A DNA stretch of 36,928 nucleotides from Acidobacteriota bacterium (GCA_018268935.1 JAFDVS010000111.1:8783-45710); one strand, 5' to 3'; shown: positions 1-7,150, numbered from the stretch's first letter. Notes: a model not told the origin generated them from the sequence alone. Program-made: numbers and translations.

Positions 1-64
1 TCTGACTGGCGGCGGAGAGGACGGCCGGAGCGGCCAGGGAGAAGGAGAAGGTGCGGCGTGTCAT
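1..64 (-). CDS. N-terminus of a TIM-barrel sugar phosphate isomerase/epimerase (partial, runs off left edge)
   Basis: Only the first 21 codons are in the window. They begin with ATG at 64 and read MTRRTFSFSLAAPAVLSAAS, a Tat-type leader with a twin arginine followed by a hydrophobic alanine-rich stretch. The family is identified from the second, longer copy at 5272-5460, whose mature part resembles hydroxypyruvate isomerase-like TIM-barrel proteins. This copy is presumably the intact gene because it continues out of the window, but that cannot be verified here. The bases directly upstream (72-114) differ from those upstream of the other copy and show no obvious ribosome binding site, so the gene may have lost its original promoter when the island arrived. 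Confidence 0.6.
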   Translation of the reverse strand, partial: MTRRTFSFSLAAPAVLSAASQ

Positions 65-71
65 GGCGGTA
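1..71 (+). repeat. Left copy of a direct repeat flanking the defence island
   Basis: Bases 1-71 match 5397-5467 in the same orientation with a single mismatch (A42 against G5438). The repeat covers the first 64 coding bases of the isomerase gene plus seven bases upstream of its ATG. Similarity stops sharply at base 72/5468. The left end cannot be defined because the window begins inside the repeat; the right copy of the gene continues to about 5272, so the true repeat may be about 190 bases or longer. Confidence 0.9.
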
Positions 72-114
72 ATAGTTTAACTCCGAAATGAGTGATGCGG
101 AGACTCAACGCTTG

Positions 115-3100
115 TCAAGGCCATAAGGTCACCACGTCGCGGAGCGCGGTTTCGCATTCACCCGTAACCGCGTTGTCTCCAAGTTTCACTATGACTGGCA
201 ACAAGGGCTCGACGCCAATCAAGAAATGCGCTCTGTCACACTTGGAAATAGCTTCCAGAAGATCGATCAGAAGCTTGGCGCCTGAATCCTCCCGGCCTAT
301 GCAGATCTCATCCCATCTCGCCGCTATGCGCCCAATAATGGCGCTCAGGTCAATGGAGCCATCGGCAAGTTCCGCGATCCCCCGATTGATATCAGTCAGA
401 TGGTTACGGATGAATTCAGCATCTGCGGCATTTATCAATTCCAGATGAACCCTGGCTTTGAGCGTGATGTGCAATGTTTTCGATGCATCTAGCACCCCAC
501 GGAGCACCTGTGATCGCGTGGGCTCATCCATGAACGCCGCTGTTCGGGCCGTGAAGGGCAGAGCCCAGATTTCGCTCGCGCCCTTTACAGCACTCATGGC
601 TTCAGTCACGAGGTCGCTCTTCATGGATGATGGAAACTGCTGGATGAGGGACGATAGCACGTAAGCGCGATTGTGATCGCTGGGAATAGCCCGTGCAATC
701 GCCAGAGCCTCCATCAAGAACTGCGAGCGCTTGGGCTCTTGAAACCGGTATGCAAGCCCTCCAAGCATTAGAGCCCTGTTATAATCGCTTCGCATTTTGT
801 ACCCTACTTCGACAAAGTCATCCAGCTTATCGAGGGTGATGTACTCGGCGACGCGCAGCAAGACTTCAACGAGGCCAAAGTCTTCACCGATACCCCAAGC
901 GCACTGGAGAATCTCATCCACTAGGTCGCTAACGTCGGTGCCTATTGTATTCAGAACACCGTTCATAGCCTTAGCCTTCTCGAAAGGATCGAGTACCTGT
1001 GCGGCAACGCTAATGGCCTCAGCAAAGAACACCCGACGGTCGTCGCCCTCGAATCGTGAACCCACTGCGGCGAAACTCACTGCCTTGTTTGCACGACGCG
1101 CCAACGCAACGGCATCGCTCAAGAGACGATTTCGGTGGTCACTGTTGTAAGCGGAAAGAGATGCTAAGAAGATAGCTCTAGAGTCTTCGTCGGAGATCAA
1201 CCTCGCCGTATCAAGTGCTATTGCCAGCAGTTGTCTAATCAGAGCTTCATTCTTAATGGAGGAGGCAACTGACAGCAATAGCTCAGCTTGTCGCTCAGCA
1301 TTTCCACAAAGAGGAAGTTCGGCAATTGCCTCCGCTAAGAGATCCTTTGATCGCGCAGCAACAACGATTTCTGACGTGTAAAGGAGATACCGAACGCGTT
1401 GCTCGGGCTCTCGACATTGTCGGGCCGCCTCGACAATCTCTCCAGCGAGCGAATCACAATCCTTGCTGCCTGCAACATCAAAAGCTCTTCGAAGTTCAAA
1501 GGCCCGCGCCCAAGGCTCTTGTTGTTGGCGAGATAAGTCGACAATCGCGGCGAAAATCCTATCTCGAAGGACCCCAACCACACGAGCCAACAGATAGTAG
1601 AGCCTAAAACTTGGATAGTTTTGCTTGCACGCCCCCTCAATCTCAGAATCAACAATACTTTCTAGCTGGGCACTATCTGCCTCTTTCAGCCTAAAGTCAA
1701 CGAGCTCAATGGGTGCTTCAGAGATGTCCATATCCTCCGAAAGCTTGCGAACTACCGCGAGAATCTCCTGTCTTTCTGTGCTTGGTGCAAGCGTGAGCCA
1801 CCAACATAACCCGCTCAGCCCAGACGTCTCGCCCATACGCAGTAGCAAACTCGCCAGTGCCGCCCTGACGTCGATATCAAGATAGAATGCAGGTTGTCTT
1901 GCCGCAGCAAGGCCGATGGCATCGACAGATCTCCAGTCGGCGTGCTCTGATATAGCCACAAGAAGCTTTTTCTTTTGTTGTTCCTCAAAGAACCAGGCCT
2001 TTTCAATGAGGTCGAAGACGATTGTAGAATCCTGAGCTTGAAGATCACCAACGAGGTTGAGCATCTGGTCAATGGCAACACCTCGAAACATCGATGGGTA
2101 ATTGGCGATATCATTCAACATCTTTGCCTTTGCGGTTGGGGTACAAGCTCTCGCAACAACATCCAGCGCCGCGTGAAACAAGGTGACCGAAGTTGGAGGT
2201 CGGTGTCGAGGCGCCAATGCAGCCAACGCCGATACGCGCTCTGCATCACCCAAAGTTGCAGCAATATCGACCGCCAGATCCAACGGCCGAGTATCTTCAG
2301 CACTACAGTGTTTTGCGACCTCAACCAGAATCTTACATTTCTCCTCGTCGGTTCCAACTGCACGTACCGCTAGCAGCGCCTCTAGGAGCAACTCATCGTG
2401 CTCCTGATGATAAAAACGTGATGTGGCTATCAGGCATTTCGCTCTAAGAATCGGATCCCTCTGCTGACGAGCGAATGCAGCAGCGAACGGTGGCTCGATA
2501 ATAGAGTGAATCACGCACTGTTCAAAAAGATCGAACGTGGTCTTAGCATTGGAGGCAGCGAGGCTTGACTGGAAGAGCCCAATCCGGAGCAACATAGCGA
2601 GCGCCGGAGTTCCCAATTTCGAAGACATGCGCCATATGCGATGCAAATCCGAGATAAAGCCGGTTGGCGCCTTTGCCACTGCTTGCCAGCACAAATACCA
2701 CTGCCTTGTCACAAGTGGCAATAGCGAGTCGAGTGAATAGTCGCCGCTTTCGAGATGCGTGACGTACCATTTCACGATATATTCGGGAGTCTGACTAGGT
2801 TCTTGCTGACCGCAAACCAGATCAGCTAGAGCAACCTGGCACCAGTCTAACAGCAGAGAGCGGCAATTGCTTAGATAGGCAGCATTAAAAAACTCTTCGG
2901 CAAAATACTGCCCAAGCCGTGGATGACTAAAGACGAAACCAGAATCTCGGCCGTCACCAACCACAAATCGACGCAGCGTCTCGACGACACTTTGAACAAC
3001 TCCGGCGCTTGGGAACATTTCCGGATCGATCGCAATCAATTCGCGAGACTTGATCGGGCCAAAAGCTACACATGAAAGCCCCAAAAATCGCACTACTCGT

Positions 3101-4575
3101 GCTTCGGCAAAATTATCCTTGCCTTGCCAAATCCGCCTCTGTTCGGGCAGCCAATAACTCTCGAAGTAGCCTGCGAGCCCTGGATCTATTTGATTGAGAT
3201 CGACTTGATCGAGACGAGACGGCACATCAACAAACTTGAGCAGCTCTTCAATATAGAGACCAATCAGGAGCGGATCTCCTTGGGTGAGTCGAAATAATGA
3301 CTCGACAATATCTATACTGCCAGACAACCGCGATAGAGGGTCGCCCATTTTTACAAGTACGTCTGCAATTCCTACTTTATCAAGCGGATTCAGAGCCAAA
3401 CTTATCGCCTGCTTCTGCTTCAAGCCCAAATTGCGCAACCATTCATGACTCTGTCCCCTTGCGGTGACCAACACTCGGAGGTGAGGAGGCGGAGTTGCCG
3501 GCAACAACCAACTACCGACTGACCAACCACAACATTCGTCAACACCATCCAGCACCAGAAGTAACTTGCTCTTCGGCTGCACCGGTTTCAGGAGAAGCGA
3601 GTGAAACCTCTCTTTCGCCTCCTGTGCATCCTTCAATGAAAGGGGAGGGTCGCTTCTTAAGGCTGAGAGTCGGCCAACGATCGACCGAAACACATCATAT
3701 TCTCCATTGGTTTGAAAGCGAGCGCTGATAGGGTAATAGACCACCGCCCACTCCGTAGCCAACGCGGCGGTCTGACTAACCCAATGGGCCACCAGTGCTG
3801 ACTTGCCGACGCCGGCATTTGCTGCAATCAGGAAATAGGGAACCCCATCCGGATTGTTCAACCAGGAACTGAGTCGGTCAAGTTCTGCACGACGCCCCCC
3901 GAACGGACGGGGAGAATGACCAGCCCCAAGATAGTAAGCAACGAAATTTCGAACTGGAACCTGATTTGTCAGCCCGTCGAATAAGTCTCGCGCCGCAGCA
4001 ATCTGCAGTTCTGGGAGGAGTTTGATAACTACGGGAATTCGAATGGCGAAGCCGCCAAGGTCGCCCTTGTCACCGCGAGTCCTCTTCAGCATTCCGCAGA
4101 CTTTTTGGGTTCGCTCATTGCGCACAGGGGAGCCGCTCATTCCTCGTTTGATTTGAGTCGCTTTGATCTTGATCAAATTCGATAGATCAGCCGCGTCACT
4201 TCGCGGATTGGCATATCCCTCGCATTCGCCAAGAACAGATTCGCCGCCAGGCATGTCAGGGGTGAATCCATAAGCATACAGCGGATCGCCTGTTCGGCAA
4301 TCCGAGGATAGCTCTGCCAACGGATGCGTACCCAGGTCCACCTGAACAATTGCGACGTCAGGCAAGAGAAAATCACTTGCCTCACTCAGCGCATCGAACC
4401 TATGGAGTACGTGACCAATCTTCGACTCTGCGCGCCAAATGATCTCAACGGTGGAACCGACCCGACCGACAACATGCGCGCATGTAAGCACTTTGTTGGG
4501 AGCGACAAAGAACCCTGACCCGATAGTTCGTTCCGTTCTAACAATAACGGCAAGGTCCTCAAATTGGTCACGCAT
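115..4575 (-). CDS. Trypsin-like protease / NACHT (STAND) NTPase with C-terminal helical repeats, putative conflict-system protein
   Basis: This 1486-residue protein has three parts. Residues 1-200 are a trypsin-like serine protease with a complete triad: His34 in TCAHVV, Asp73 in PDVAIV and Ser147 in GMSGSP. Residues about 210-570 are a STAND NTPase: Walker A NAGVGKSA (Lys258), NACHT-type Walker B VLDGVDE (Asp343, Asp346-Glu347), a TAR sensor arginine near 373, a GDP motif near 434 and a winged-helix-like FSHPRLGQYFAEEF near 550. The remaining 900 residues are alpha-helical repeats of roughly 35-40 residues with recurring ALAIARAI and RAxxLxxLA patterns. There is no signal peptide or PDZ domain, so it is likely cytosolic. 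The family precedent is a sensor that binds a ligand through its repeats, oligomerises through the NTPase and activates the fused protease; this is inferred, not shown. Its ATG lies four bases after the stop of the Trypco1-like gene, with GGGAG upstream. Third codon positions look less GC-rich than in neighbouring genes, suggesting transfer. Confidence 0.88.
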   Translation of the reverse strand: MRDQFEDLAVIVRTERTIGSGFFVAPNKVLTCAHVVGRVGSTVEIIWRAESKIGHVLHRFDALSEASDFLLPDVAIVQVDLGTHPLAELSSDCRTGDPLYAYGFTPDMPGGESVLGECEGYANPRSDAADLSNLIKIKATQIKRGMSGSPVRNERTQKVCGMLKRTRGDKGDLGGFAIRIPVVIKLLPELQIAAARDLFDGLTNQVPVRNFVAYYLGAGHSPRPFGGRRAELDRLSSWLNNPDGVPYFLIAANAGVGKSALVAHWVSQTAALATEWAVVYYPISARFQTNGEYDVFRSIVGRLSALRSDPPLSLKDAQEAKERFHSLLLKPVQPKSKLLLVLDGVDECCGWSVGSWLLPATPPPHLRVLVTARGQSHEWLRNLGLKQKQAISLALNPLDKVGIADVLVKMGDPLSRLSGSIDIVESLFRLTQGDPLLIGLYIEELLKFVDVPSRLDQVDLNQIDPGLAGYFESYWLPEQRRIWQGKDNFAEARVVRFLGLSCVAFGPIKSRELIAIDPEMFPSAGVVQSVVETLRRFVVGDGRDSGFVFSHPRLGQYFAEEFFNAAYLSNCRSLLLDWCQVALADLVCGQQEPSQTPEYIVKWYVTHLESGDYSLDSLLPLVTRQWYLCWQAVAKAPTGFISDLHRIWRMSSKLGTPALAMLLRIGLFQSSLAASNAKTTFDLFEQCVIHSIIEPPFAAAFARQQRDPILRAKCLIATSRFYHQEHDELLLEALLAVRAVGTDEEKCKILVEVAKHCSAEDTRPLDLAVDIAATLGDAERVSALAALAPRHRPPTSVTLFHAALDVVARACTPTAKAKMLNDIANYPSMFRGVAIDQMLNLVGDLQAQDSTIVFDLIEKAWFFEEQQKKKLLVAISEHADWRSVDAIGLAAARQPAFYLDIDVRAALASLLLRMGETSGLSGLCWWLTLAPSTERQEILAVVRKLSEDMDISEAPIELVDFRLKEADSAQLESIVDSEIEGACKQNYPSFRLYYLLARVVGVLRDRIFAAIVDLSRQQQEPWARAFELRRAFDVAGSKDCDSLAGEIVEAARQCREPEQRVRYLLYTSEIVVAARSKDLLAEAIAELPLCGNAERQAELLLSVASSIKNEALIRQLLAIALDTARLISDEDSRAIFLASLSAYNSDHRNRLLSDAVALARRANKAVSFAAVGSRFEGDDRRVFFAEAISVAAQVLDPFEKAKAMNGVLNTIGTDVSDLVDEILQCAWGIGEDFGLVEVLLRVAEYITLDKLDDFVEVGYKMRSDYNRALMLGGLAYRFQEPKRSQFLMEALAIARAIPSDHNRAYVLSSLIQQFPSSMKSDLVTEAMSAVKGASEIWALPFTARTAAFMDEPTRSQVLRGVLDASKTLHITLKARVHLELINAADAEFIRNHLTDINRGIAELADGSIDLSAIIGRIAARWDEICIGREDSGAKLLIDLLEAISKCDRAHFLIGVEPLLPVIVKLGDNAVTGECETALRDVVTLWP

Positions 4576-4579
4576 AGCA

Positions 4580-4918
4580 TCAAGAGTTCTCCCACTGCAT
4601 CGAGATCTTTATGGTTGCCTTTCCTGCCCCCTTCACGATCAGGGCGGTGAGAGTGCCCGCTTCGGCAGTTACGTCAACACCGAATTCGATACCGAGCTTG
4701 TTTGGCTTGACCTTTTTAAAAGCGTTCTCTGCCAACTCTGCAAATCCGGCGACTACGTTCCATAGGCCATCGAGTGAAACATTTTCAGGCAGGCCTTCAA
4801 ACGCAGAAGCATCAGCATCAACACTCTCATTGGATGGTACGAGTTGGATAAGAATTTTTGCCCCGTTAGGTAGCATTACCAAATGATTTCTACAAAAAGA
4901 CTCTGGGATCCCTTCCAT
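4580..4918 (-). CDS. Trypco1 (trypsin-co-occurring domain 1) / CU044_2847-family protein
   Basis: This predicted 112-residue protein has the features I recall for the Trypco1 family: an N-terminal strand pair (LPNGAKILIQLV), a central helix, then the diagnostic IEFGVDVTAEAG block near residue 80 and a terminal strand ending ATIKISMQWE. Members are small proteins encoded beside trypsin-NTPase conflict proteins; their molecular role is unknown and they may be protease substrates or regulators. The open frame extends up to 5053, but the ATG at 4918 has GGAG ten bases upstream and the extra N-terminal residues look non-coding. The ATG at 4876 is an alternative start without a good ribosome site. 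The gene directly precedes the 1486-residue trypsin-NACHT gene, so the two are almost certainly co-transcribed. No signal peptide or membrane segment is visible. Confidence 0.8.
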   Translation of the reverse strand: MEGIPESFCRNHLVMLPNGAKILIQLVPSNESVDADASAFEGLPENVSLDGLWNVVAGFAELAENAFKKVKPNKLGIEFGVDVTAEAGTLTALIVKGAGKATIKISMQWENS

Positions 4919-4951
4919 GTGCCTTGATCTCCAACGGTCAGAAGTAAACCA

Positions 4952-4980
4952 ACTTAAACATACATGGAGCATACAGTCAA
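4952..4980 (-). promoter_or_regulatory. Possible promoter for the Trypco1/trypsin-NACHT operon
   Basis: On the minus strand a TTGACT hexamer (4980-4975) lies 17 bases before TTAAGT (4957-4952), in the 88-base gap between the HicB gene and the Trypco1-like gene. The -35 element is good and the -10 element is poor. It is reported because it is the only place in the gap where a promoter would fit, and the local sequence is AT-rich. Confidence 0.3.
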
Positions 4981-5006
4981 GTCGTGTTACACAGTTGGCA
5001 CGAAGT

Positions 5007-5246
5007 TCATTTACCGCGTTGTGCCGTCGGCAGCCCCGCAAGCCAGGATCCAAAACAAGAATCTAGATCATCTTGACGAGTGGGGATTGTTGATTGTGGC
5101 GAGTCGAAGTAAAATTCCAGCTCTTCTTTGAGGTTATCCAGCACCGCTTCCTCGGCTTCGCCTTGGCTGACGATGTCCAGAATGAGACACTGGGCGACAT
5201 ACCAATCGCCATCGCGCCATACAGTGGCCGAAAACCGATGTTTCAT
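5007..5246 (-). CDS. HicB-family antitoxin, orphan, with an altered C-terminus
   Basis: The 79-residue product begins MKHRFSATVWRDGDWYVAQC, the typical partial RNase H-like fold of HicB antitoxins, and continues to about residue 52 (LEFYFDSPQ). After that point it departs from the family into a tail ending GLPTAQRGK. It is about three-quarters identical, by eye, to the HicB-like gene at 5793-6128 over the first 50 residues, and similarity continues upstream of the ATG to about base 5271. No HicA toxin gene follows, so it is not a working toxin-antitoxin pair as it stands. It sits between the truncated isomerase copy and the Trypco1 operon, at the right boundary of the island. It may be a remnant, or an orphan HicB-like protein. 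Confidence 0.65.
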   Translation of the reverse strand: MKHRFSATVWRDGDWYVAQCLILDIVSQGEAEEAVLDNLKEELEFYFDSPQSTIPTRQDDLDSCFGSWLAGLPTAQRGK

Positions 5247-5271
5247 TCCTCATCCTTCCACATGTCCCAGT

Positions 5272-5460
5272 AAGGAGATCGATGCCGATGAGGCCCATGC
5301 GGGCGCACTCACGGGCGAGATCTTCGAGGGGGATGTCCTTGTAGCACCAGCGGCAGTCGGACTGGCGGAGATTGCCCTTGCGAGGCTTGGATTTGGTCTG
5401 ACTGGCGGCGGAGAGGACGGCCGGAGCGGCCAGGGAGGAGGAGAAGGTGCGGCGTGTCAT
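5272..5460 (-). pseudogene. 5' fragment of a TIM-barrel sugar phosphate isomerase/epimerase gene
   Basis: Reading from ATG at 5460, about 63 codons encode a Tat-like leader (MTRRTFSSSLAAPAVLSAAS) followed by LRQSDCRWCY, KDIPLEDLARECARMG and LIGIDLL. This is the usual start of hydroxypyruvate isomerase-like TIM-barrel enzymes, which run to around 280-300 residues. After GIDLL, where the family would continue with the next strand and helix, the frame runs into sequence related to the upstream region of a HicB gene. The fragment is therefore a stump. It matches the window's left-edge gene over the shared 71 bases, so it is the duplicated or displaced 5' end of that gene. It is probably not functional. 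Confidence 0.8.
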
Positions 5461-5467
5461 GGCGGTA
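5397..5467 (+). repeat. Right copy of the direct repeat flanking the defence island
   Basis: Matches bases 1-71 with one mismatch, in the same orientation. The centres of the two copies lie 5396 bases apart, and the intervening DNA carries the trypsin-NACHT gene, the Trypco1-like gene, one HicB gene and the rest of the isomerase stump. Confidence 0.9.
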
Positions 5468-5521
5468 CCGAGATCAAGTGTACCGCTTGTGGGGGTGGGG
5501 GGGTGGGAAGATAGAGCGCCC

Positions 5522-5752
5522 TCAAAAGTCTTCGATCTCCTCATGTGACATTGGAGCGAACGCGCCGGCTTCCCACTGTACATCTTTAAGCAGTCCGGCA
5601 ACGCGCGTCCGGCGGGCCGGCAAGGATTTAACGGAACGGAGTTCGGCTACAGGCTGGTTGCGGCGCCAAATGACGACGACTTCACCTTGGGCAACGAGAT
5701 CGATGTAGCGTGAGAGGTGAGTCTTGGCTTAGTAAATGTTGACCTTGATCAT
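5522..5752 (-). pseudogene. Phd/YefM-family antitoxin disrupted by a nonsense codon
   Basis: The frame opens with MIKVNIY, hits TAA at codon 8 (5731-5729), and then continues without a break as AKTHLSRYIDLVAQGEVVVI, the core of a Phd/YefM antitoxin, ending in MSHEEIEDF and TGA. Intact relatives have Glu at this position (IYEAKTHLS), so one base change (GAA to TAA) explains the stop. No PIN-domain (VapC) or RelE-like toxin gene follows; downstream lies the isomerase stump instead. The total length (77 codons with the stop) fits the family. It belongs to a decaying toxin-antitoxin cluster with the HicA and HicB remnants. Confidence 0.8.
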
Positions 5753-5792
5753 GTTCTGAGAGTTTCCCCCAGCGCTCCACGTCAATGTGAGC

Positions 5793-6128
5793 CTAGTTGA
5801 GAGTGCTGCGGAGGGGTACCAATGGGGATCCCCAGTTTTTTTCGGGACGATCGCCGTATCCACTGCTGCATCTTTGCGGCGGATGAACTTGACATGGTTG
5901 ACTTCGCGGAAAGGGAGCGGGCGAAGCCGCGCCAACCTCAACCTCGATGGTCCTCACCAGTGGGGGGCGGGTTGCCTGGGGCGGTTCGAAGTAGAGTTCT
6001 AACGCCTCCTTGAGGTTGTCCAGAGCTTCTTGCTCGGATTCACCCTGGCTGGCGATATCCAGGTTGAGACACTGGGCGACATACCAGTCGCCTTCGCGCC
6101 ATACAGTGGCGGAAAATCGGTGTTTCAT
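5793..6128 (-). CDS. HicB-family antitoxin with a read-through C-terminus
   Basis: Residues 1-60 are a clear HicB domain (MKHRFSATVWREGDWYVAQC, then LDIASQGESEQEALDNLKEA, then LELYFEPPQ). After about residue 65 (RTIEVEVGAA) the frame runs on into sequence that belongs, in another frame, to the HicA remnant, giving a non-homologous 45-residue tail. The order HicB then HicA on the same strand is usual in some HicAB pairs. The antitoxin domain itself looks intact, so a protein may still be made, but its toxin partner is broken. It is the second HicB copy in this region. Confidence 0.65.
   Translation of the reverse strand: MKHRFSATVWREGDWYVAQCLNLDIASQGESEQEALDNLKEALELYFEPPQATRPPLVRTIEVEVGAASPAPFPRSQPCQVHPPQRCSSGYGDRPEKNWGSPLVPLRSTLN
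5822..5941 (-). pseudogene. HicA toxin remnant with an internal deletion
   Basis: Starting at a TTG overlapping the end of the HicB domain, the frame reads LARLRPLPFREV and then immediately NHVKFIRRKD and AAVDTAIVPKKTGD. In intact HicA the first block is separated from the conserved GSHVKF block by about 15-18 residues, and PKK is followed by a further 20 or so residues (the PVGTLRSILRQAG region). Both are missing here. The deletion kept the frame open but removed a helix and strand of the small dsRBD-like fold, so toxin activity is unlikely. Confidence 0.6.
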
Positions 6129-6204
6129 TGCTTCATTGTTCCACAGGATCCGCTAAGGTGTTCGCTGGATTGAAATGCTAGCCGTTTCTTCTTAGGCTTG
6201 TGGT

Positions 6205-7137
6205 ATGCGGACGTACTGCGTCTTCTTCGCCTTCCTGTGCCTGCCTGCCGGTGCGCAGCAGACGGCCACCTACACTACCGATTTGAACGGGAGGCGGATG
6301 GCGGATGCCACTTACTCCACGTCGACATCGGGCGGGGTGACCACTCGCACCGAGATGACGCAATCCGTCAACGGGCGGATGGTGCCGCTCGAATCGGTGG
6401 AAGAGCGCGTGATTCGCGAAGATGCCAACGGACGGGTGGTGGAGCGGATTACCAGGAAGTTCGATCCGAACGGGCGCCCGGGGATGGCGGAGAAACAGCA
6501 GATCAACGAACGCAAGAACGCCGATGGGTCCGTGTCCAGCACCGTCGATACGTTTCGCAGCGATCTGAACGGACGGTTTGAGTTGATGGAACGCGTCACG
6601 ACGCAGGCGAGCAAGAGCGGGAACACGACCAATGCCAATGTGCAGGTGGAACGGCCCACGTTGAACGGAACGATGGATGTGGTGGAACGGAAAACTCGCG
6701 TGGCGACGGAAGACAAGACTTCGGCGCAGTCGGATACGACCACGTTTCGTAAGGATCCGTCGGGGCGATTTGTGGAGACGTTCCGCGTGGTGACGAATGC
6801 CGGAGAGCAGAACGGGCAGCGGGTGGAGAATACCGCGCAGTATGAATCGACGCAGATGGGGAAACTGGAATTGACGCAGCAATCGGTGGCGCGGGTGAAG
6901 AAGAACGCCGACGGCACCGAGACGAAGGAAGTGGATGTGTATCGCAATGTGCCGGGACGTGTGGTGCAATCGGCGACGCCTCCGCTGCTGGAGCGGCAGG
7001 TGATTGAACAACGCAAATCGGGGGAACAACTGGTGGAGACCACCGTCGTCATGCGGCCGTCGATCAATGATCCGAACCGGCTGGGCGCGCCGATGAAGAT
7101 CGGGGAGCGCGTTTGCACGGGGAAAGACTGCAAGTAG
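6205..7137 (+). CDS. Secreted repeat protein of unknown function
   Basis: The 310-residue product begins with a short signal peptide (MRTYCVFFAFLCLPAGA, cleavage probably before QQTA). The rest is a series of roughly 35-45-residue units marked by D-x-N-G-R followed by a hydrophobic stretch and ER/T: DLNGRRM, VNGRMVPLESVEERV, DANGRVVERI, DPNGRPG, DLNGRFELMERV, LNGTMDVVERK and DPSGRFVETFRVV. It is rich in Thr, Arg, Glu and Val and poor in aromatic residues, which suggests stacked beta-strands rather than a globular enzyme. The end carries two cysteines (VCTGKDCK). I do not recognise a named family. It lies on the same strand, 13 bases before a secreted hydrolase gene, and may be co-transcribed with it. 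Confidence 0.75.
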   Translation: MRTYCVFFAFLCLPAGAQQTATYTTDLNGRRMADATYSTSTSGGVTTRTEMTQSVNGRMVPLESVEERVIREDANGRVVERITRKFDPNGRPGMAEKQQINERKNADGSVSSTVDTFRSDLNGRFELMERVTTQASKSGNTTNANVQVERPTLNGTMDVVERKTRVATEDKTSAQSDTTTFRKDPSGRFVETFRVVTNAGEQNGQRVENTAQYESTQMGKLELTQQSVARVKKNADGTETKEVDVYRNVPGRVVQSATPPLLERQVIEQRKSGEQLVETTVVMRPSINDPNRLGAPMKIGERVCTGKDCK

Positions 7138-7150
7138 AGGGCGCGGCGCG

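Noticed and set aside
115..4575. An HtrA/Deg-type periplasmic protease
   Set aside because: There is no signal peptide or PDZ domain, and the protease is fused to a NACHT NTPase and long helical repeats.
1..5467. Terminal repeats of an insertion sequence
   Set aside because: The repeats are direct, not inverted, lie within coding sequence of a recognisable gene, and no transposase lies between them.
5007..6128. A functional HicAB toxin-antitoxin system
   Set aside because: The only HicA-like sequence has an internal deletion and lacks its C-terminus, and the first HicB has no toxin gene after it.
6178..7029. 283-codon minus-strand frame opposite the secreted repeat protein
   Set aside because: The translation is dominated by His and Arg, and the plus-strand frame has a signal peptide and regular repeats.
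6205..7137. A CRISPR-like or other DNA repeat array in the NGR-encoding region
   Set aside because: The repeats are visible at protein level only; nucleotide units differ in sequence and spacing.
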